Source: Terrimicrobium sacchariphilum
Lineage (GTDB): Bacteria > Verrucomicrobiota > Verrucomicrobiia > Chthoniobacterales > Terrimicrobiaceae
Reading direction: 5' to 3'
DNA length: 64,000 nucleotides
Assembly: GCF_001613545.1 (NCBI RefSeq)
Contig: NZ_BDCO01000002.1
Span: 3,410,001-3,474,000 of the forward strand
The notes under the pieces were generated by a model. The model was given only the letters and a program-made list of their open reading frames with translations. It was not told the DNA's origin and ran no database searches. Both the position numbers and the translations under genes were made by a program. Of the stretch, positions 9,559 to 18,705 are shown one piece after another. How positions within the stretch are numbered: position 1 is the stretch's first letter; each line of letters begins with the position of its first letter.

Positions 9559-9900
9559 ATGCAGATCGAGAAGTTGAAAGACGACCAGGCAACCACACTC
9601 AAGATCACGGGTGAAATCGACCTGCACGCCTCCCCCGCCCTCCGCGCCGAACTGCGCGACTGCGCCTCCGACAAGGCGCCCGTCCTCCTCATCGACTTTA
9701 CCGACGTCGAGTACATCGACTCGTCGGGTCTCGCCACCTTCATCGAGTACGTACGCGAGTCCTCCTCATTCGGCGGCAAGATCGCCCTCTTCGGCCTGAA
9801 AAAGAAGGTGCGCACCATTTTCGACCTCGTCCGCCTGAACGAGCTCTTCACCATCTCCGACACCCGCGAGGCCGCCCTGGCGGCTCTCGCCTCCAAGTAA
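9559..9900 (+). CDS. STAS-domain protein (anti-sigma factor antagonist / MlaB-like)
   Basis: The 113 residues from ATG 9559 form one STAS domain: LKITGEIDLHASPALRAEL, then VLLIDFTDVEYIDSSGLATF with the serine that is phosphorylated in SpoIIAA-type antagonists. The open frame extends back to 9373 through sufS, which is not coding here. The stop lies 6 bases before an MlaE-type permease and the whole set looks like one operon, so a partner of that transporter (as MlaB is for MlaFE) is the best reading. The SpoIIAA-like serine motif leaves a switch by phosphorylation possible. Confidence 0.88.
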   Translation: MQIEKLKDDQATTLKITGEIDLHASPALRAELRDCASDKAPVLLIDFTDVEYIDSSGLATFIEYVRESSSFGGKIALFGLKKKVRTIFDLVRLNELFTISDTREAALAALASK

Positions 9901-9906
9901 CCGACC

Positions 9907-10671
9907 GTGGCCGCGTTGCGCCAATTCCTCACGCTCAACGCCCAGATTCTCTACTGGACCTTTATCGCGCCCTTCGTCGGGAAGCCGCCCGTCCGGATCG
10001 ACGCGATCTTTCAGCAGATGGTCCGCATGGGCGTGCAGGCTGTCCCCATGGCGGCGCTGACTTCCCTGAGCATCGGCCTGACGCTGGCCATGCAGGGTTC
10101 GCATGAGCTGGCCCGCATGGGCGCGACCTCATACGTGCCGGATCTCCTCTCGATCACGCTCCTGCGCGAGCTGGCCCCGCTCCTCACCGGCGTCGTCGTC
10201 ATCGGCCGCAGCGGCTCGGCCATCACCGCGGAGCTCGGCACCATGAAGGTCTCGGAGGAAATCGAGGCCCTCGAGGTGATGTCGATCAACCCGGTCCGCT
10301 TCCTTGTCGCCCCCCGCGTGATCGCCATGATCATCATGCTCCCGTGCCTGGTGGTCTTCAGCAACTACATCGGCTTCGTCGGCGGCTGGATCATCTGCAA
10401 CTTCGCCCTCGATATCAACACGACGGCCTACATCATGCGCCTCGTCGAGAGCGCCGACATGATGGATCTCATCTCGGGCATGACGAAGAGCTTTGTCTTC
10501 GGCTGGCTCATCTCCGTCATTTCCTGCCAGAGCGGCCTGAGCGTTACCGGCGGTGCCGAGGGTGTGGGCCGCTCGACTACGAAATCCGTCGTGCTCTGCA
10601 TCCTCGTGATGCTCGTCGTGAACGCGCTCCTCACCGGCATGTTTTTCATCATCGAGGGCCCCAAGGGATGA
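9907..10671 (+). CDS. mlaE: MlaE-family ABC transporter permease
   Basis: The 254-residue membrane protein starts at GTG 9907. It has the MlaE/YrbE pattern: QMVRMGVQAVPMAALTSLSI, then ELAPLLTGVVVIGRSGSAI and TAELGTMKVSEEIEALEVM, and several transmembrane segments to the C-terminal LVVNALLTGMFFI. MlaE is the inner-membrane permease of the lipid transporter that maintains outer-membrane asymmetry. Its stop overlaps the start of the ATPase gene (ATGA). No MCE-domain (MlaD) gene follows. Confidence 0.95.
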   Translation: MAALRQFLTLNAQILYWTFIAPFVGKPPVRIDAIFQQMVRMGVQAVPMAALTSLSIGLTLAMQGSHELARMGATSYVPDLLSITLLRELAPLLTGVVVIGRSGSAITAELGTMKVSEEIEALEVMSINPVRFLVAPRVIAMIIMLPCLVVFSNYIGFVGGWIICNFALDINTTAYIMRLVESADMMDLISGMTKSFVFGWLISVISCQSGLSVTGGAEGVGRSTTKSVVLCILVMLVVNALLTGMFFIIEGPKG

Positions 10672-11513
10672 GCGAGACCAAACGCGAGACCGTCATCGAG
10701 GTGCGAGACCTTGTCCGCAAGTTCGGCAATCGCACCGTGCTCAACGGCATTTCCTTCACCGTCGAGAAGGGCGACACCATGATCATCATGGGCGGCTCGG
10801 GGTGCGGCAAGAGCACGCTGCTGCGACACATCATCGGCTCGCTCCGGCCCACCAGCGGATCGATCAAGATCTTTGGCGACGAGACGACCACCATGTCGCC
10901 GCAGGAAATGGAGAAGCTCCGCCTGCGCTTTGGGATGAATTTCCAGTTCGGCGCCCTCCTGCAATCCCTCACCGTCGGCGAAAACGTCGCCCTCCCGCTC
11001 ATCGAGAACAGCAAGGTCGACCCCGCCATCGTCGATCTCGTGGTGAAGATGAAGCTGGAACTCGTCGGCCTCACCGGCTTTGAAAACCTCAAGCCCGCCG
11101 AGATCAGCGGCGGCATGCGCAAGCGCGTCGGCCTCGCCCGCGCCGTCGCTCTCGACCCGGAACTCCTTTTCAGCGACGAGCCGACCTCCGGCCTCGATCC
11201 CATCATGACCGCCGTCATCGACCAGCTCACGATGGACCTGACGCGCAAGCTCCACATGACCGCTGTCGTCGTCACCCACGACATGGCCAGCGCCTTCCGC
11301 ATCGGCACGAAGATGATCGTCCTCGGCGCAGGCAAGCGCGCCGGCATGGTCATCGCCCACGGCACACCGGATGACATCAAGAACAGCCCCGACCCCGAGG
11401 TGCAGCAGTTCATCCGCGGCGAACCCGACGGCCCCGTCCCGCTCAAGCTCGCCCCCGAGGATTACATCGACCGCCTCCTCGGCCACGACCGCGACAAGGG
11501 CCTGTCGTATTAA
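10668..11513 (+). CDS. mlaF: MlaF-like ABC transporter ATP-binding protein
   Basis: From ATG 10668 (overlapping the MlaE stop) the protein is 281 residues with Walker A GGSGCGKST, signature ISGGMRKRVGLARA, Walker B LLFSDEPTSGLDP and the H-loop VVVTHDM. ISGGMRKRVGLARA is characteristic of the Mla/Mkl/Tgd3 lipid-transport ATPases. It should power lipid movement through MlaE. The C-terminus (PEDYIDRLLGHDRDKGLSY) extends slightly beyond the core domain. The frame open from 10344 is only an upstream extension through mlaE. The substrate-binding MCE component must be encoded elsewhere. Confidence 0.95.
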   Translation: MSETKRETVIEVRDLVRKFGNRTVLNGISFTVEKGDTMIIMGGSGCGKSTLLRHIIGSLRPTSGSIKIFGDETTTMSPQEMEKLRLRFGMNFQFGALLQSLTVGENVALPLIENSKVDPAIVDLVVKMKLELVGLTGFENLKPAEISGGMRKRVGLARAVALDPELLFSDEPTSGLDPIMTAVIDQLTMDLTRKLHMTAVVVTHDMASAFRIGTKMIVLGAGKRAGMVIAHGTPDDIKNSPDPEVQQFIRGEPDGPVPLKLAPEDYIDRLLGHDRDKGLSY

Positions 11514-11516
11514 TCG

Positions 11517-12149
11517 CTACCGGTCCGTAAACTCGCCGCGTTTTCGGTAGAAATCAGACCGCGAGATGATCATCGCGATGTAGCTCTTCGTCCCGGGAAA
11601 ATCCATCGCATCCTGCAAATCCTTCGCGTCCGCGGTGGAACCCTGGCCGGAATCTTTCATCCAGCGATGCACCCGACCCCGACCGGCATTGTATTCGGCC
11701 AGCGCGAATGGCACCGGGTCATCCTTTTCGGACCAGTGATCCAGAGCGCGACGCAAATACCACGTGCCGACCTCCATGTTGACCTTGGGATCAAAAAGCA
11801 TCGTCGGGACAAAGCCCTCGACCTTGCCAGCCTTGGCCCAATCCGCCGCCGCCACCTCGGTGATCTGCATGAGGCCGCGCTCGCCCTGGCTGCCCTTCTT
11901 CGTGGTGTCAAACCGGCTTTCCTTCCAGATAATCGCCTTGATCAGCTCGGGCGGGATGTTGCGCTGCTTCGAGACCTCGATAATAAGGCCGTCGTATTTG
12001 TCATACCGCCCGAGGCTCAGCAGTTCGTGGGCAGTATAGCGCGGGTCGTCGCTCGCCATGCTGATCACTGCAAACGCAGCAACCGCCAGCACCACAACGA
12101 CAGCCAATATCGTGACAACAACCTTCACGCGTCCAAAGATACCACGCAC
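11517..12149 (-). CDS. Lytic transglycosylase, SLT domain, membrane-anchored
   Basis: The 210-residue protein has an N-terminal transmembrane helix or uncleaved signal (VVTILAVVVVLAVAAFAVIS, about 11-30) followed by an SLT domain. The catalytic Glu is E77 in IIWKESRFD, with GERGLMQIT at about 89-97 and ALAEYNAGRGRV later, all family hallmarks. It cleaves peptidoglycan between MurNAc and GlcNAc with formation of 1,6-anhydroMurNAc, in the periplasm. The gene is convergent with mlaF (3 bases between stops) and divergent from priA. Confidence 0.94.
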   Translation of the reverse strand: MRGIFGRVKVVVTILAVVVVLAVAAFAVISMASDDPRYTAHELLSLGRYDKYDGLIIEVSKQRNIPPELIKAIIWKESRFDTTKKGSQGERGLMQITEVAAADWAKAGKVEGFVPTMLFDPKVNMEVGTWYLRRALDHWSEKDDPVPFALAEYNAGRGRVHRWMKDSGQGSTADAKDLQDAMDFPGTKSYIAMIISRSDFYRKRGEFTDR

Positions 12150-12206
12150 CCATCCCGTCGCATCAATTCCTTTTAGAAACGCCCCATCCTTGGTTTAACT
12201 CCCGGG

Positions 12207-14426
12207 ATGCCGTCCTTCGCCCGCGTACTCCCCGACAAGGCGGGCGACCGTGCCCTCGACTACATCATCCCGCCCCACATGGCGGAGATGGTCGCCCCCG
12301 GCTCCCGCGTGAAGGTGCCCCTGCGCGCCCGGCTCCTCCAGGGCACCGTGCTCGAGGTGCTGGAGGACAGCGATGTGCCGGGTCTGAAGGAGATTCACGA
12401 GGTCATGGGCGGCCAGCCGCTCATTTTGCCGAAACTCTTCGAGCTGGCCCGGTGGATTTCCGACTACTACTGCTGCTCGCTGGAGGCCGCCATGTCCTGC
12501 CTGCTCCCGCAGGTCGTGCGGCAGGCCCAGGTCTCGGCGAAGAAGCGCAACTTTGCCCGCGCCCTGCGCGAGATCACCGACGACGACCTCGAGAAGCTCG
12601 CTGCAAAAGCGCCTCGGCAGGCGGACGCTCTGAATGCCGTCCAGCAGGCCGGGAAACCCACCGCCATCACCGAGCTTTGCCAGACCGCCGGGGTAAGCGA
12701 GGGCGTCTTTCGCACTCTGGAGGAGAAAGGCTGGATCGCCATCGAGCAGGAGGAAGTCGCCCGCGATCCGCACGCCGGGGATACCTTTATCCCGACGCAG
12801 GATCTGGAGTTGAACGAGGAACAGGCCCTCGCTCTGGAAGCCGTGAAGGTCGCAATCGCCTCGCCGACGCCTCCCCGTCCCATCCTGCTTTTCGGCGTGA
12901 CCGGCAGCGGCAAGACGGAGATTTACCTGCAATCCATCAAGGCCGTCCTCGCCCAGGGCCGCAGCGCGCTCGTGCTCGTACCAGAGATTTCGCTCACGCC
13001 GCAGACGGTCGAGCGCTTCAAGGCGCGCTTCGCGGCTCTCCAGCAGGAGGTCGCCGTCCTGCACAGCCATCTCGCCGCCGGGGAACGCCACGACGAGTGG
13101 TACAAGGTGCGCAGCGGCAAGGCCAAGATCGTCATCGGAGCGCGCAGCGCCGTCTTTGCCCCTCTGGAATCGCCCGGCATCATCATCGTCGATGAGGAGC
13201 ACGAAAGCTCCTACAAGCAGGAGGAGACGCCCCGCTACAACGCCCGCGATGTCGCCGTGCTCCGCGCCCAGCGCGAGGGATGCCCCATCGTCCTCGGCAG
13301 CGCCACGCCCTCGATCGAGAGCTGGCACAATGTCCAGAATGGCAAGTATCAGCTCGTCCGCCTCGCCCAGCGCGTGGACGACCGCAAGATGCCCGTCATC
13401 CGCATCGTGGACATGCGCAAGACGACCAAGGGCGGCGAATCCGCTTTCTCCCCCCCGCTCGTCACCGCCATCGAGAGCCGCCTGAAAAAAGGCGAGCAAA
13501 CCATCCTCTTTCTCAACCGGCGCGGATTCTCCACCACCATGCTCTGCGAGGTGTGCGGCCATGTCTGCGAATGCCCGAATTGCAGCGTCGCCCTCACCTA
13601 CCATCGCGACGCCTCCCAGCTCGCCTGCCATATCTGCGGCCACACCGAGCGCGCGCCCAAGGTCTGCCCAGAGTGCCGCGACCCCGGCATCCGCCACGCC
13701 GGCATCGGCACCCAGAAGGTCGAGGACATCGTGCGCAAGATTTTCCCCAAGGCCCGCATCGCACGCATGGATGCCGACGCCATGAGCCGCAAGGACGCGT
13801 ATCGTCTCACTCTCGGCGCCTTCAAGAAGGGCGAGATCGACATCCTCGTCGGCACCCAGATGATCGCCAAGGGCCTGCATTTCCCGAATGTCACGCTGGT
13901 GGGCATTATCAATGCCGACCTCGGCCTGCACGTACCGGATTTCCGCGCCGGGGAACGCACCTTCCAGCTCCTCACCCAGGTCGCGGGTCGTGCCGGACGC
14001 GGCGAGATGGAGGGAGAGGTGCTCGTGCAATCCTACACGCCGACCAGCCCGTCCATCCAGTTTGCCCGGCACCATGATTTCGAGGGCTTCGTCGAGCAGG
14101 AGATGGAGTTCCGCGAGCGCTTCCACTTCCCGCCCTTCTCCCGCATGGTGCTCGTCACCGTGCGCAGCGAGAGTCGCGAAAAGGCGGAGTTCACCACCCA
14201 GACCTTCGTCCGCCGCCTCCGCGAGGTCACGCCCGAGGGAATCGCGGTCAGCGAAGCCACCCCCGCCCCGCTGGAAAAGGCCAAGGGCTACTACCGCTTC
14301 CAGACCGCCCTGCGCGGCACCTCGACCCGCGCCATGTCCCGAGCCGTCCAGACCGTCCTCCACGCCCTCCCGCTCCCCGAGGACGTCTTCATCGTCGCCG
14401 ACGTCGACCCGGTGCAACTGATGTAA
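12207..14426 (+). CDS. priA: Primosomal replication restart helicase PriA
   Basis: This 739-residue helicase has the N-terminal PriA DNA-binding domain (FARVLPDKAGDRALDYIIPP), Walker A GVTGSGKTEIYLQ, the DEEH box (IIIVDEEHESSYKQEE), and between the two helicase lobes the zinc-binding cysteines CEVCGHVCECPNC and CHICGH...CPECRD. The C-terminal motif GTQMIAKGLHFPNVTLVGI is standard. PriA reloads DnaB at stalled forks. The ATG at 12207 gives the usual N-terminus. A small secreted-protein gene follows after 8 bases. Confidence 0.97.
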   Translation: MPSFARVLPDKAGDRALDYIIPPHMAEMVAPGSRVKVPLRARLLQGTVLEVLEDSDVPGLKEIHEVMGGQPLILPKLFELARWISDYYCCSLEAAMSCLLPQVVRQAQVSAKKRNFARALREITDDDLEKLAAKAPRQADALNAVQQAGKPTAITELCQTAGVSEGVFRTLEEKGWIAIEQEEVARDPHAGDTFIPTQDLELNEEQALALEAVKVAIASPTPPRPILLFGVTGSGKTEIYLQSIKAVLAQGRSALVLVPEISLTPQTVERFKARFAALQQEVAVLHSHLAAGERHDEWYKVRSGKAKIVIGARSAVFAPLESPGIIIVDEEHESSYKQEETPRYNARDVAVLRAQREGCPIVLGSATPSIESWHNVQNGKYQLVRLAQRVDDRKMPVIRIVDMRKTTKGGESAFSPPLVTAIESRLKKGEQTILFLNRRGFSTTMLCEVCGHVCECPNCSVALTYHRDASQLACHICGHTERAPKVCPECRDPGIRHAGIGTQKVEDIVRKIFPKARIARMDADAMSRKDAYRLTLGAFKKGEIDILVGTQMIAKGLHFPNVTLVGIINADLGLHVPDFRAGERTFQLLTQVAGRAGRGEMEGEVLVQSYTPTSPSIQFARHHDFEGFVEQEMEFRERFHFPPFSRMVLVTVRSESREKAEFTTQTFVRRLREVTPEGIAVSEATPAPLEKAKGYYRFQTALRGTSTRAMSRAVQTVLHALPLPEDVFIVADVDPVQLM

Positions 14427-14434
14427 CCGCCTTT

Positions 14435-14938
14435 ATGAAAGCATTCCCCCTGCTCGTCTTTCTCCTCACCCTGGCCTCCCCAATCCACGCCCAACTCGCA
14501 GCGCTGGAAACCCTCGTCCGCCAGTCCGACGACATCGCCATTGTCACCGTGGAAGAACCTGCTGAAGGATTTTGGGGTTCGGCTCCTATTAGTAACCAGG
14601 ATCAGGTTTTCTACTGGCAGGACAGTATCGTCCGCGTCGTCGTGCAGGAAACTCTGAAAGGCGATCTCAAGCCCGGCGCCAAACCGCTGATCAGCCTCCG
14701 CATCCCCAACCAGCCAGCTTCTGAGGAAATGACCGCTCCCTACGCCAAGGGAAAAAAGGCTCTGGTCTTCCTACGAGACCGGAGTAAATCCGAAACCCAC
14801 AGCGGCGCCTCGCTCAACGACGAACCCGTCCAATACCTCACCTTCGATCCGCTCTTTTCCTGGATGTCATACAGCCGTCCGCTGGAACTCGCTACGCGCA
14901 GGCTGCTTTTCGGATCAAACGTCTCCCTCCCCGACTAG
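14435..14938 (+). CDS. Hypothetical secreted protein
   Basis: The 167-residue protein has a clear signal peptide (MKAFPLLVFLLTLASPIHAQ, cleavage likely after HA). The rest is soluble: ETLVRQSDDIAIVTVEEPAEG near residue 28, then VVVQETLKGDLKPGAKPLIS and KKALVFLRDRS. The pattern of a short beta-rich domain with 'transport of value through a conversion' motifs is seen in many uncharacterised exported proteins of Planctomycetes and Verrucomicrobia; I do not assign a function. It starts 8 bases after priA and could be co-transcribed with it. Confidence 0.75.
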   Translation: MKAFPLLVFLLTLASPIHAQLAALETLVRQSDDIAIVTVEEPAEGFWGSAPISNQDQVFYWQDSIVRVVVQETLKGDLKPGAKPLISLRIPNQPASEEMTAPYAKGKKALVFLRDRSKSETHSGASLNDEPVQYLTFDPLFSWMSYSRPLELATRRLLFGSNVSLPD

Positions 14939-14999
14939 ACAGCCTGGGGATTTCCCGATTCCGGTCGACAAAAAACGGGAGGCCGTTACGGTCCGGCTC

Positions 15000-15689
15000 A
15001 TGGCGCATGAGGAACATCATCGCATCAATCGCTCCGGGTGGCTGCGCGCCGCCGTGCTGGGCGCGAATGACGGCATTCTGTCCACCGCCAGCCTCATCGT
15101 AGGCGTGGCAGCGGCGAACTCGACCAAGTCCAGCATCCTTCTCGCCGGGGTCGCCGGCCTGGTCGCCGGGGCCATGTCCATGGCGGCCGGGGAGTACGTT
15201 TCCGTGAAGTCGCAGGAGGATACCGAGAAGGCCGACCTGAAGATGGAGGCCGACGCCCTCGCCAACGATCCCGAGGAAGAGGAAGCCGAACTCGCCGCCA
15301 TCTACCGGGATCGCGGACTCGATGAAAATCTCGCCCTCGAGGTTGCCCGCCAGCTGATGAAAAAAGACGCCCTCGGCGCGCATGCTCGCGATGAAATCGG
15401 CATCACCGAGGAGCTGAGCGCGCGCCCAATCCAGGCCGCCATGTGGTCGGCCACCGCCTTTGCTTCAGGAGCCATCGTTCCGGTCGTCACCGCCATTCTC
15501 GCTCCTGCCGGGATCGTGGTTTGGCTGGTGCCGGCGACCGCCATCACGCTGCTGTGCGCCCTGGGAGCCGTCGCCGCTGCGGCAGGTGGGGCGTCGATAT
15601 GGCGCGGAGCCTTGCGCGTCTGTTTCTGGGGCAGCTTTGCCATGGGCCTGACGGCTCTGATTGGCAAACTCTTCGGCATCTCAGCGTAG
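15000..15689 (+). CDS. VIT1/CCC1-family transporter (Fe2+/Mn2+)
   Basis: The 229-residue membrane protein begins with MAHEEHHRINRSGWLRAAVLGANDGILSTASLIVG, the classic VIT1 start with the GANDGI motif. A second hallmark is GAMSMAAGEYVSVKSQEDTE at about 59-78. An acidic loop (EADALANDPEEEEAELAAIY) corresponds to the cytoplasmic metal-binding region, and three membrane segments follow. The family moves ferrous iron or manganese out of the cytosol. No metal regulator is adjacent. Membrane topology is inferred from hydrophobicity. Confidence 0.92.
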   Translation: MAHEEHHRINRSGWLRAAVLGANDGILSTASLIVGVAAANSTKSSILLAGVAGLVAGAMSMAAGEYVSVKSQEDTEKADLKMEADALANDPEEEEAELAAIYRDRGLDENLALEVARQLMKKDALGAHARDEIGITEELSARPIQAAMWSATAFASGAIVPVVTAILAPAGIVVWLVPATAITLLCALGAVAAAAGGASIWRGALRVCFWGSFAMGLTALIGKLFGISA

Positions 15690-15764
15690 AGCCGCCTCTC
15701 CGCGCAGGGAGAAACCTGAAGAAAAATTCAGGTTCCGTTCAGAATCTTTTAAGCATCGGGAGTC

Positions 15765-17171
15765 ATGGTGCGAGGCAGACAAACCTCCCCTATGCATACT
15801 CCCTCCGCGTCCGAGTCGTCGGCTCCCGCCGTCCCCCCAAAGCCCCGCAAATTTTACCAGTCGCTCTATTTCCAGGTCATCGTCGCGATCGTCCTGGGCG
15901 TGCTGCTGGGCCATTTCTTCCCCGCCACGGGTGAGGCGATGAAGCCCTTTGGCGAAGGCTTCATCAAGCTGATCAAGATGATCATCGCCCCGATCATCTT
16001 CTGCACCGTGGTCATTGGTATTGCGGGCATGGAGGACATGAAAAAGGTCGGCAAGACGGGCGGCCTCGCCATGCTTTACTTTGAGATCGTGAGCACGCTG
16101 GCCCTGGTGGTCGGCCTCGTCATTGTCAATGTCGTGCGCCCTGGCGCGGGGATGAACATCGACGCCGCCAGCCTCGACACCAAGGCCATCGCACAATTCA
16201 CCGCCCCGGGCAAGATGGAGGGCACGGTCGACTACATCCTCCACATCATTCCGACCACAGTCTTCGACGCTTTCGCCAAGGGTGAGATCCTCCAAGTGCT
16301 GCTCGTATCGGTGCTCTTCGGTTTCGCCCTGCATCGCTTCGGCGGGCGCAGCTCGATCGTCTTTGAACTGATCGAGAAAACCTCGCACGTCCTCTTTGGC
16401 ATCGTTGGCATCATCATGAAGGTCGCTCCGCTCGGCGCGTTTGGCGCGATGGCTTTCACCATTGGCAAGTACGGTACGGAGTCGCTCTTTTCGCTGGCGA
16501 AGCTCATGGGCTCGTTTTACCTCACGTGCCTCATCTTCGTCTTCCTCGTACTCGGCACCATCACGCGTCTGCACGGCTTCAGCATCTGGAAATTCATCAA
16601 GTACATCAAAGAGGAGCTCCTCATCGTGCTCGGCACCTCATCGTCGGAATCCGTGCTCCCTCGCATGATGAGCAAACTGGAGAACCTCGGCGTGAAGAAA
16701 TCCACCGTCGGCCTCGTCATTCCGACCGGGTATTCCTTCAACCTCGACGGCACCGCCATCTACCTGACCATGGCCGCCGTGTTCATCGCCCAGGCCACGA
16801 ACACCCCGCTCGACCTCACCCACCAGCTCACGCTTCTCGCCGTGCTGCTCCTGACCTCGAAAGGTGCCGCGGGCATCACGGGCAGCGGCTTCATCGTGCT
16901 GGCGGCGACGCTTTCCGCCGTGGGTCATGTGCCGGTGGCGGGCATCGCCCTCATCCTTGGCATCGATCGCTTCATGTCCGAGGCCCGCGCGCTGACGAAC
17001 CTCGTGGGCAATGGCGTCGCCACCGTCATCGTGGGCAAATGGTGCAAGGAGGTTGACGAGACCCGTATGCGCCAGGTCCTCGACTCCGCTTCCCCCGCAG
17101 CTGCCACACCGACCGCCCTCCCCGCCGCAAAGGCTCCGGAGGAAAGGCTGGTGGTTTCCCCCGCCAGCTAG
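15765..17171 (+). CDS. DctA-like dicarboxylate/amino acid:cation symporter (DAACS family)
   Basis: The 468-residue carrier has the family landmarks: [21 protein letters not shown] with [10 protein letters not shown] in the first third, the re-entrant serine-rich loop [13 protein letters not shown], and the conserved [20 protein letters not shown] with [19 protein letters not shown]. These point to C4-dicarboxylate uptake (succinate, malate, fumarate) with protons or Na+, though glutamate carriers share them. ATG 15765 has a GGGAG just upstream; ATG 15792 is an alternative without the first nine residues. A strong inverted repeat follows the stop. A second carboxylate carrier lies downstream. 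Confidence 0.92.
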   Translation: MVRGRQTSPMHTPSASESSAPAVPPKPRKFYQSLYFQVIVAIVLGVLLGHFFPATGEAMKPFGEGFIKLIKMIIAPIIFCTVVIGIAGMEDMKKVGKTGGLAMLYFEIVSTLALVVGLVIVNVVRPGAGMNIDAASLDTKAIAQFTAPGKMEGTVDYILHIIPTTVFDAFAKGEILQVLLVSVLFGFALHRFGGRSSIVFELIEKTSHVLFGIVGIIMKVAPLGAFGAMAFTIGKYGTESLFSLAKLMGSFYLTCLIFVFLVLGTITRLHGFSIWKFIKYIKEELLIVLGTSSSESVLPRMMSKLENLGVKKSTVGLVIPTGYSFNLDGTAIYLTMAAVFIAQATNTPLDLTHQLTLLAVLLLTSKGAAGITGSGFIVLAATLSAVGHVPVAGIALILGIDRFMSEARALTNLVGNGVATVIVGKWCKEVDETRMRQVLDSASPAAATPTALPAAKAPEERLVVSPAS

Positions 17172-17188
17172 CCAGATGCCAGAACCGG

Positions 17189-17220
17189 GAGCGTTCCGGG
17201 TGGAAATTCCCGGAACGCTC
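17189..17220 (+). terminator. Stem-loop terminator after the DctA-like gene
   Basis: A perfect 12-bp stem GAGCGTTCCGGG / CCCGGAACGCTC with an 8-base loop starts 17 bases after the stop. The tail is TCATTGCT, not a long T-run, so termination may be partial and could allow read-through into the DASS gene 47 bases further on. Confidence 0.6.
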
Positions 17221-17266
17221 TCATTGCTCCCGGCCCGCCAGAGGCTAGAGTATTTCCATCAGACGC

Positions 17267-18679
17267 ATGGCGGCAGCGCGGCCAACCCCAGCAGTCCTCC
17301 GATGGGCGATCATCCTCCTCCCGGGAATCGTCCTGTACTTCGCGCCCGTCGCGGAGCTCGCGTCGAACCAGCGCCAGCTCCTGGCGATCTTTGTCTCCAC
17401 CATCCTCGCCCTCGTCGTGCGGCCCGCGCCCATGGGCGTGGTGGTCCTCATCGCCATGACGCTCATCGCCCTCACGGGCACCCTCCCGCTGTCGCAGGCG
17501 CTATCAGGCTTCTCCAGCCCGACGGTCTGGCTCATCTTTTCCGCCTTTCTCTTTGCCCAGGCGGTCACGCAGACCCGGCTGGGCCTGCGTATCGCCTATT
17601 TCTTCATCAGCCGCCTCGGCAGCACGGCACTCTCGCTCGGGTACGCCGCCGCGGCATCGAATCTCGTGCTCTCGCCCTTCGTGCCCTCGGATACCGCGCG
17701 CGGCGGCATCGTCGCCCCCATCCTGCGCAATGTCGCCCAGGTGCTCGGCTCGGAGCCCGGCCCGACCTCGCGGCGCATCGGTGCGTATCTCACGCTGGTC
17801 GGGTTTCATACGAACTACCTCGCCTCCGTGCTCTTCCTCACCAGCATGGTGGGCAATCCGCTCATCGCAAAGTTCGCCCTCGACATCGCCGGGGTCGAGC
17901 TGACCTGGATGAAATGGGCTCTCGCCACCTGCGTTCCCGGCATCGTCTCCTTCGCCCTCATTCCGTGGATATTGTATAACCTCACCCCTCCGCAGCTTCA
18001 GGAGACGGGCCACGCGCAGGCCTTTGCCCGGGGAAAGCTCGACGAACTCGGCCCGCTCAGCCGCCAGGAGATCACGCTGCTCGTCATCCTTTTCCTCGTC
18101 ATCCTCGGCTGGATCACCTCACCCTGGCACGGCGCGGGCAATACGGTCGTCGCCCTCACCGGCGTCTCCGCCCTGCTGCTCACGCAGGTCTTGAAGTGGG
18201 ATGAACTCCTCGGCAACCGCCGCGCCTGGGAGGTGCTGGTGTGGTTCGCGCCTCTGCTCATGATGGCCGACGAGATGAGTTGGCAGGGGACGTTCAAGGT
18301 GCTCTTCGACGATGCCTTTGGCCATCTCGCAGGCTGGCCGTGGCCCTTTGCCATGGCGGTGCTGGCGCTGCTGTACTTTTACGCGCACTACGGCTTCGCC
18401 AGCCTCACGGCGCAGATTTCCGCACTCTACCCGGCCTTTCTCGGTGCAGCCGTCGTCCTCGGCGTACCGCCCGCCCTCGCCGCCTGGACGCTTGCCGTCT
18501 TGTCCAATCTCAACGCCGGACTCACCCACTACAGCACAGGCTGCGCGCCCGTCTACTTCACCGGAGCCTACGTCTCGCAGAGTACATGGTGGAGCGTCGG
18601 CTTCATCATCTCGGTGGTGAATCTCGCCATCTGGATGGGCATCGGCCCGCTCTGGTGGAATCTCGTGATCTTGCGTTAG
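17267..18679 (+). CDS. DASS/SLC13-family anion transporter (2-oxoglutarate/malate translocator-like)
   Basis: The 470-residue protein has about a dozen hydrophobic segments and motifs of the divalent anion:sodium symporter family, subgroup DiT1/CitT: FSSPTVWLIFSAFLFAQAV, ASNLVLSPFVPSDTARGGIV with the substrate-loop NLVLSPF, and GFHTNYLASVLFLTSMVGNP. The C-terminal half repeats the pattern with LSNLNAGLTHYSTGCAPVYF. Substrates of this subgroup are di- or tricarboxylates such as 2-oxoglutarate, malate, citrate or succinate. It follows another carboxylate carrier and precedes a convergent two-component system, which might sense the same solutes, but nothing shows this directly. Confidence 0.9.
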   Translation: MAAARPTPAVLRWAIILLPGIVLYFAPVAELASNQRQLLAIFVSTILALVVRPAPMGVVVLIAMTLIALTGTLPLSQALSGFSSPTVWLIFSAFLFAQAVTQTRLGLRIAYFFISRLGSTALSLGYAAAASNLVLSPFVPSDTARGGIVAPILRNVAQVLGSEPGPTSRRIGAYLTLVGFHTNYLASVLFLTSMVGNPLIAKFALDIAGVELTWMKWALATCVPGIVSFALIPWILYNLTPPQLQETGHAQAFARGKLDELGPLSRQEITLLVILFLVILGWITSPWHGAGNTVVALTGVSALLLTQVLKWDELLGNRRAWEVLVWFAPLLMMADEMSWQGTFKVLFDDAFGHLAGWPWPFAMAVLALLYFYAHYGFASLTAQISALYPAFLGAAVVLGVPPALAAWTLAVLSNLNAGLTHYSTGCAPVYFTGAYVSQSTWWSVGFIISVVNLAIWMGIGPLWWNLVILR

Positions 18680-18705
18680 GTCGGCCTAGAAAATATGCTC
18701 CAGGG

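Noticed and set aside
12195-14417. Long open frame on the minus strand across priA (740 residues)
   Set aside because: It mirrors priA codon bias; the sequence is low-complexity (His/Asp/Gly/Leu rich) and has no domain. The plus strand encodes complete PriA.
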